Positions 19,306-24,876 of a stretch of 24,876 bases of DNA are shown here, one piece after another (the stretch's first letter is position 1; every line of letters begins with the position of its first letter). The notes beneath the pieces are model-generated. The model was given only the letters and a program-made list of their open reading frames with translations, was not told the DNA's origin and did not search any database. Source of the DNA: Entrophospora sp. SA101 (taxonomy: Eukaryota > Glomeromycota > Glomeromycetes > Entrophosporales > Entrophosporaceae). The DNA lies in NCBI GenBank assembly GCA_958430865.1, contig CAUDNR010000649.1:1-24876 (forward strand), given 5' to 3'. The translations under genes and the position numbers were made by a program.

Positions 19306-20331
19306 ATTACTGTATTTAAACGATTCAGCCAAATATTTCTTGTCATCAAAAGTCTATATTTTTCGTTTTTCTAGCATCATTTTACTTTTTATTGCGGTTT
19401 TTTCTGTTGCTGATAACTAATGATAGTGATTCTGTTCTATAAATAAACATTAAATTGTTACACTAATTTTTTATATTGTGCAACGTAGCTTTACAATACA
19501 CGGCAAACATTCTGGCAATAAAAAGTAAGTGATCTGATCTCCAATTTAAATTGGTAGGAGCAATGGGTTCTGTATAACATTTCGTGTAACAACAAACTTC
19601 CACTATGCTACTATGGTTAGTGGAGAATTTATAGATTTACAATTATTGTAAGATTCACGTGGAACTCTAACTTCTGATGAGATAAGCTTGCTACTATTAT
19701 TATTATCTCCATTCGTAATAATCTTGGGTTAGGGAAATTCTACATTTTACAAACATAATAGTCAATATCTATCTTGCGAAAACTGAGATGAGTTAGTGAT
19801 CCCGAAAACAAAGACTTCACTAAATGTTTTCTTAAAAAAAATCAAAACTAAACTCAAAAAGAGAGGAACCCTTTTTGAAAACAGAGCTGTCAACTATTAA
19901 TATGCGCAACCAAGTAAATGAACAAATGAATGAAGGAATGGATGGATTAAGGATGAATTGACGAATGAGAGAATGATAATTTATTCTTGTTTATTTTCAT
20001 CTTGAGTTCCCCCAAAGAAGTAATATATCTGTACAATGATTTATAACAAGTTTATTTGATGGGGATTACGATTATTAGTATTTTTTGAACCGCTAAAATT
20101 ATAAATATATTCACTATAATCTTTGATTCAATTAATAATAAATAATAGTAGTAATTGCTTTAATTAGTTTCTTTCTTTCTTTTAAAATTTTTGCTACATG
20201 ATTAATTTCCAATAATATCATATCGTTATTATTATTATGTATAAGAAAAAAAACGACAAAAAAAATCATATGCTAAAAAAAATTATTATTTTGTTTGTGC
20301 TTTTGTTTAGTTTTGAATTTATGTTTATGAT
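19306..20331. other. intergenic, no gene seen
   Basis: AT-rich with a degenerate GAATGAA-type repeat at about 19916-19975 and short TTATTA runs near 19695 and 20228. Perhaps the eroded end of the hAT copy lies at the left, but no end repeat was found. Confidence 0.45.
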
Positions 20332-21284
20332 TTAACATTTAGTCAAATCTTCTAATAAGCCATTTTTTATATCAAAAACCAATCCATGAACTTGTATTTT
20401 ATGTTTAGCAAATTTAACAAGATGGTTTTCATTAATTTTCTCCACTTGTCTCACGACATTAGCTTTGACCAATTTATATTGAACTTCATCAGTTCCAAAA
20501 TGCGGATTAGATTGAGAGAATTCGGGATTTACTGATCCCAATTCATGGATTCCTTTCAACCATTTTATTAGATTAGGTTCAAGATCTTTATTATAACAAT
20601 TTCTTACTCCAGCACAACCTCTATGGCCTAAAGAGGAAGGGAGAGAGAAAAAAGATATTATTTATTAATCTTTTTCATTAAAAGCAAAATTAAATGTTTT
20701 AAATTAAGATTTACCACAAACAACAATGTGACAAACTTCCAAAACTTTGACAGAATATTCTAACACTGACATGCAATTGGTGTCATCGGATTTGAATTGA
20801 TTTGCTATATTACGATGCACAAATAATTTTCCAAATCCTGACTGAGTGATAAGTTCAGGTGAAACACGAGAATCGGCACATCCTATATAAAAAGAATTGA
20901 TTACCTTTATTTAATCTTATATAACTATAATGAATGTAAGTACAAAACCAAATTTAAAATTTACCAATCCAAAGAATTTTTGGATCTTGTTCTTTAAGTT
21001 TATCAAATAATCCTTTATCATTTTTATTTTTATCTGCTGACCATTTTTTATTATTTTCAAGTAATTCTTTAATTTTATTATCACTTTTATTGTTGTTGTT
21101 ATTGTTAAAACTAGAAGAGAAGGATAAGTTACGAGTATTATTTTTAATGATGATCCTTGTAGTCGTTATTAAGGAAAGTGAACGAGCATTATTAAAAAAA
21201 ATGCCTTCGAAAATTGAAAAAAAAAATTTTTAAATTAATTTGTGTATTATATTAATATATTATATATTATTATTACATACTCAT
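20332..21284 (-). CDS. beta-carbonic anhydrase, likely mitochondrial, four exons
   Basis: Hydrates CO2 to bicarbonate. Minus-strand exons 21284-21281 (ATGA), 21204-20965, 20882-20715 and 20627-20332 join in frame to 235 residues; introns are 76, 82 and 87 bp, all GT-AG. CADSR (83-87) supplies the first zinc Cys and the Asp-Arg dyad; His139 and Cys142 in GHRGCAG complete the beta-class zinc site. FVHRNIAN (102-109) and [11 protein letters not shown] near the end are further family features. Residues 1-35, with Arg9, Arg18, Arg26 and many Ser/Thr but no acidic residue, look like a mitochondrial presequence, followed by six Asn. The frame upstream of CADSR has no ATG before a stop, so the start must come from another exon; ATGA followed by GTATGT at 21280 fits exactly. 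Length is normal for the family. HRGC instead of the common HYGC/HTDC is unusual but keeps both ligands. Confidence 0.9.
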
Positions 21285-21769
21285 ATTTAGAGAGTTTTTT
21301 ACGTTGGCTTTTTATGTAAATCTTGTTTTTTTTTATGGACGGGAAATTAATTATTGATTATTAGATACAGAACATTTATCAGATTGACTGTAAACTTTTT
21401 AACTAAATAGTTTAAATTAATAGCCAATTTATGGTTTTTAAAAAGATGATGGATGACTGATAAACAATCCTTTTTTATCGCCAGATTAGATTTGATCTTT
21501 TATGTGAAACATTTTTAAATAAATGTCTGGTTTTTTATTTGTATTGTGCATGATTGTTTTTTATTTAAAAAAAAACATTACATTATAATTTTGCTCATTG
21601 ATATTAACTGAATTTAGTTTTATAATTTTGAGTGACTTGAATGATACATGACGTTTCTAATTGTTGGGTTTTTTGGTTTAACTTTTTTATTGGCGAATTA
21701 ATTAAATCTAGAGATCTATTTGTCATATTTGTTATACAATATAAGGAATTCATCGTTATCGCTCGCTCA
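21285..21769. other. 5' flank of the carbonic anhydrase gene and spacer
   Basis: AT-rich. It should contain the promoter reading leftwards, but no single TATA candidate can be chosen. Overlapping short frames on both strands at 21604-21862 have no recognised content. Confidence 0.4.
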
Positions 21770-22005
21770 GTTAATCTTCGAATAACATTCAATTTCGGAT
21801 CTCTCAATAATAATAATAACTTCTTTGGTAATTGTATACTCTTTATTAACGTCATTTTTTAATTTAGTAATTTGTTGCGCTGATTGTTCCAATTCTTTAG
21901 CTTTTTCTTGTTATTGTATTTGTCATTCTAAATCACTTGTAGTTTGAAAAAAATTTGGTAGCTTCTCCACAATTAATTCTTCAGAGCTTGTTTCTCAGTA
22001 ATAGT
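21770..22005 (-). pseudogene. coiled-coil gene fragment with stops
   Basis: On the minus strand from about 22005, the frame reads SSEELIVEKLPNFFQTTSDL, then QEKAKELEQSAQQITKLKND and VNKEYTITKE, with stops inside. The Glu/Gln/Lys/Leu heptad-like content suggests a former coiled coil. Two stops, TGA and TAA, stand where CGA and CAA (Arg, Gln) would suit, each one C-to-T step. Family unknown. Confidence 0.4.
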
Positions 22006-22572
22006 CCTTGTTGCTTGCTAGTTTAAGAAAACAAGAAATTGAAATAAAAAAAATTTGGATTGGTACATTCAAAAAACTTTTAACTTGTAGGTTTTTTTTT
22101 CTACTTCGCAATGTTACACGATTTTAGATTGATTTTTCGATTTGTTACTATTACACCTAAAAGATATTGATTCTGACGAATAAACCAGACAAAGTGAATA
22201 TACATGAAAAATTGCAGGCGTCCATATTTTAGTAACTAGCATGGCAGACCTAATGATTAACGAGGTTCTACTTTCGTCATTATATACACTTTGATATTTA
22301 AAGTTTTGAATTAAGTATTACAAAAAAACAAAAATACTAAGCCAAATTTCCGACTCTCTAAGTTGTGCCAATTTTTTAGTAATTCGTACTTCAGAATAAC
22401 ACGACATGCGCCTCTTTTTCATACTAGTAATCAAACCAGCTTTCGTTAAACGGACACACAACTGTTGGCACAATATTGTGATTAGATTGATGCAAGTATT
22501 ATTCGGCGATAGATATATACGAGTATATACTTACCACCCACTTTATAACATGTACACAAATTTGGGTATGTC
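22006..22572. other. intergenic, no gene seen
   Basis: AT-rich sequence. The 85-codon frame beginning at 22406 runs into the left end of the next element (22573) and has no recognisable motif. Confidence 0.45.
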
Positions 22573-23189
22573 TAGTGATGTTAGCCGGCTAAAAAAAATT
22601 CCTCTTGACATTCATTTTTACGTCTGGAATTTTAGTGCAGAATTCAATGGCATAGACATTTAGTTGAAATGGTCCACCTACATTACTTAGAATGACAAAA
22701 AAAACATACATTTGTTCAAAAGGCAAAATATAATACATCATAACAGGATAAAAGTCATAGAGTTTCTATTCGTAATACAATTTTTTATTTTAATTCAAAT
22801 TATTATCATTCATTTTATTCGAATTATTCGTTTTATTGGGAACTATTTGTTTTATTCAAATTATTCGTTCTATTTGAATTACATATTCGTTCTATTCGAA
22901 TTATTATTACTCGTTCTATTCGAATTATTCGTTTTATTCGTTTTTATTCGTTTATTCGAATAAAACTTTCAATGTAATTTGAATACTCAAATTCATAGTG
23001 AATAAAACAAATAATTTGAACCATTAAAGGCGAGATATTATAATAACAATAGTAAATAATAGCAACAATAATAACAATATTAATAGTAATGATGTCGGCA
23101 AGCTTAGTACCATCTAAAAAGATTTTTCATCAATTGGGATTTATTAAGTTCTTAGCCGGCTAAGGTTTTTCTATCGGCTAACATCACTA
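22573..23189. mobile_element. non-autonomous DNA element with 15-bp inverted ends
   Basis: The left end TAGTGATGTTAGCCG (22573-22587) is matched exactly by the reverse complement at 23175-23189. Each end is also close to a TTAGCCGGCTAA palindrome (22580 and about 23152). TAGTG-type ends suggest hAT, but the outside 8 bases (GGTATGTC and ATTGTAAA) do not match, so the superfamily is open. The interior is non-coding and repetitive. Confidence 0.65.
22785..22965. repeat. degenerate TTATTCG/ATTCGAATTA repeat field
   Basis: About twenty irregular copies of TTATTCG, GTTTTATTCG and TATTCGAATTA fill this part of the element. The 83-codon plus-strand frame over it (22712-22963) is hydrophobic only because of the repeat and is not called. 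Confidence 0.8.
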
Positions 23190-23289
23190 ATTGTAAAAAC
23201 CAAGGCTTGTTACGTTCATTCTTCACATTAATTCCGGTAATTAATTATATAGAGGAATCATACCAATAATTTATTATTTCAAATGTATA

Positions 23290-23436
23290 CTGTCAAATCT
23301 CGATAAGCCAAATCACTATAAACCGACTTTTGCTTTATAACAATGCAAAATTGGTTAACCAAAAACATAAAGATTTGGTGTTAATGATTATTAACCTATT
23401 TTAAAATTTGTTTACAATTACCTTAAAAGTAAATAT
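23290..23436. mobile_element. pogo-like end fragment
   Basis: ACTGTCAAATCTCGATAAGC near 23289 followed by CACTATAAACCGAC resembles the end regions of pogo/Tigger elements. No partner end was found in the window, so this is probably a truncated insertion. Confidence 0.3.
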
Positions 23437-23990
23437 AGTCAACCCCTCTAAGTGTACCCCCTTGGGAATGAGTGATAGCGTGCACTTAGAGAAACAAAGC
23501 ATTTCATTTGTTGCACATGACTCCAATAAAGAATAAAAAATTTTTGCATAAAAATAAAAATTTATTAATTAATTATAACATCATTATCAAAGAAAAATTT
23601 TATATAATTATTGATTAAGATAAGATTCTATTGTATTTATTGTTTTCAAACTAATATATCTATCAAGAGAATTAACCAGTTTTATTTGTTGACTAGAATA
23701 AACAAAATTCATATTTTGAGAATTAGATAAAGTTAATCTTTTTGGAGGCATTTTATTTAGAAGCAATAAAAGAATAAAATATTTGATGAGATGAGTGTGA
23801 GTGCAAAAATTAGATGGTTGGAAATGTAAGAATATATATTATTTTTAATTTATTAATGATAAGGTTAATTTATAATAGAAGTTTTATTTTTAAAGTTGAT
23901 TACAAGAGTTTAGTTATTAAGTAAAATTCTTGATTCATGACTTATTTATAATAATTTCAACTATATATGCAGCCTAAAGTATTTTGACAC
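23437..23990 (-). mobile_element. pogo/Tigger-like remnant
   Basis: The left end AGTCAACCCCTCTAAGTG (from about 23438) resembles Tigger-type ends and forms a stem with GTGCACTTAGAG (about 23480-23491). On the right, the reverse complement of about 23968-23990 reads GTGTCAAAATACTTTAGGCT, a weak match to the left end. A transposase N-terminus lies between them on the minus strand. Boundaries are approximate and no TA duplication is clear. Confidence 0.4.
23608..23751 (-). pseudogene. N-terminal remnant of a pogo/Tigger-like transposase
   Basis: A 47-residue frame starts MPPKRLTLSNSQNMNF, like the MPPKRK-LT-SQK start of many CENP-B/Tigger-type transposases. It ends after IESYLNQ, before any complete helix-turn-helix or DDE domain. 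It may be a deletion derivative. The similarity is short and from memory. Confidence 0.35.
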
Positions 23991-24786
23991 TGTCATAAAG
24001 GGGGGCTACACATGTAATAAAAGGGTGTTACAGTTATGTTTTTAATAATGAATGCCGTAATTATTTTCTACTTCCTACTATCAAAATTGGAATAATTTTG
24101 ATCATCTAAACCACCAAACCAATTTGGATTGCATGTATAATTTCAACTACATAAGCTTTTTTGTCTGCATTCTTGTACTTTTGTTTTAATAACCTTTGTA
24201 TCTATTAAAAAGAAAGAATTCTTTATTTCCCTGTTACTTAATAAAAATGAACAATTCTTTATCCACCTCTTACAAAATAATTCTGTCATACTTACACACC
24301 CCTACAAAAGTATTGACTCACTTGATTATCCGCCAAAATAATCGAATAAACGGGTAATACAAATACTCGTTTTTTTACTAAGCAAATCGATGTTGTGTAT
24401 TAGTAAGAAAATGTTTGTTGAAATGATTAACATAATAATCTAAAATATCACATTGGGCCAATTGTTATTGATAATTATATGATGTTTAAAAGTTGAATTA
24501 AAATTTTTTGAAAATTTTTTGAAAAAGTAGCACTTAGAGCTATTTTAAGATACAATGTTTTAACACATCTTGGGAACTTAGAAAATGTTGCTTCGTTTAG
24601 TCTCAAATGTATATATATACATGTTCATAATTATTGATCAAATATTCATGGAGCATTAATACAAAATGTAAAAATAACAAAAAAAATTTTCATCAACAGT
24701 TTGTATAATATTTTTACATAACAGCCAGACAGGATTTCACACTTACTGCAGTCAAGTATTTTACCAAATTTTGAAATACTAAATGC
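23991..24786. other. intergenic, no gene seen
   Basis: AT-rich sequence with a GGGGGG run near 24001 and the repeat word TCACATTGGGCCAA at 24448-24461 shared with 17264-17277. No coding or RNA gene is visible. Confidence 0.45.
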
Positions 24787-24876
24787 CGTAATGATCGACG
24801 GTATGAAAAATTCTAGAAGAAATTCTGATTGGCTAAATTCAATCAGGGATAATACCCTGTAATGATCGATGCTATG
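24785..24876. repeat. direct repeat of GTAATGATCGA at the window edge
   Basis: CCGTAATGATCGACGGTATG (24786 on) and CTGTAATGATCGATGCTATG (24857-24876) are near-identical 20-base stretches about 70 bp apart. A CTGATTG...CAATCAG stem and a CAGGG-ATAATA-CCCTG stem lie between them. The structure runs off the window. Confidence 0.55.

Noticed and set aside
22712..22963. Ile/Phe/Leu-rich 83-codon frame resembling a membrane protein
   Set aside because: Produced by the TTATTCG repeat field inside a transposable element.
1..24876. tRNA or rRNA genes
   Set aside because: No B-box-like GGTTCGANNCC with a matching acceptor stem and no conserved rRNA words were seen on either strand; a covariance-model scan would be needed to be sure.

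Overview
This window looks like an AT-rich, gene-poor stretch of a fungal nuclear genome. The best guess is an arbuscular mycorrhizal fungus of the Rhizophagus (Glomeromycotina) type. The reasons are short GT-AG introns of 72-190 bp with GTATGT/GTAAAT-like donors, Asn- and Lys-rich proteins, many TTA/AAT microsatellites, and a dense field of decayed DNA transposons. Lineage is an inference from style; no marker gene proves it. I see no rRNA, tRNA, CRISPR or bacterial operon structure.

Three spliced genes stand out. (1) 6941-8921 (+) is a large uncharacterised protein whose reading frame is broken by a single in-frame TAA, unless a weak 54-bp intron removes it. (2) 13723-15149 (+) is a two-exon secreted metallopeptidase with HELIHGLGF, a distant candidate third His and a Met-turn-like LM. 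(3) 20332-21284 (-) is a four-exon beta-carbonic anhydrase with a mitochondrial-type presequence and a first coding exon of only 4 nt. They look like independent genes, not a pathway.

Most of the rest is a transposon and pseudogene graveyard. 1-96 is a 19-bp tandem array at the window edge. 670-1699 is a possible non-autonomous hAT-like element. 2090-2868 holds two inverted copies of a gene fragment. 3749-4340 is a relic of the lysine-ketoglutarate reductase domain of a saccharopine-pathway enzyme. 4848-5206 is a hAT transposase relic split by a MITE with 26-bp terminal inverted repeats and a 10-bp target duplication. 6280-6802 holds direct repeats ahead of the first gene. 9404-9863 is a pile-up of three different MITEs. 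10131-10577 has tandem repeats and another copy of the first MITE family. 11288-12028 and 16130-16800 hold coding-like debris of unknown family. 17596-19305 is a BED-finger hAT transposase pseudogene whose expected Trp codons have become stops. 21770-22005 is a coiled-coil gene relic. 22573-23189 is an element with 15-bp terminal inverted repeats filled with TTATTCG-like repeats. 23437-23990 is a pogo/Tigger-like remnant.

Most visible damage in the transposon relics is C-to-T or G-to-A, as expected if methylated cytosines in silenced repeats decay by deamination. I found no convincing new molecular system. The items most worth checking are the metallopeptidase with its widely split zinc site, the inverted gene-fragment pair that could form a hairpin RNA, the interrupted 6.9-8.9 kb gene, and the 4-nt start exon of the carbonic anhydrase.
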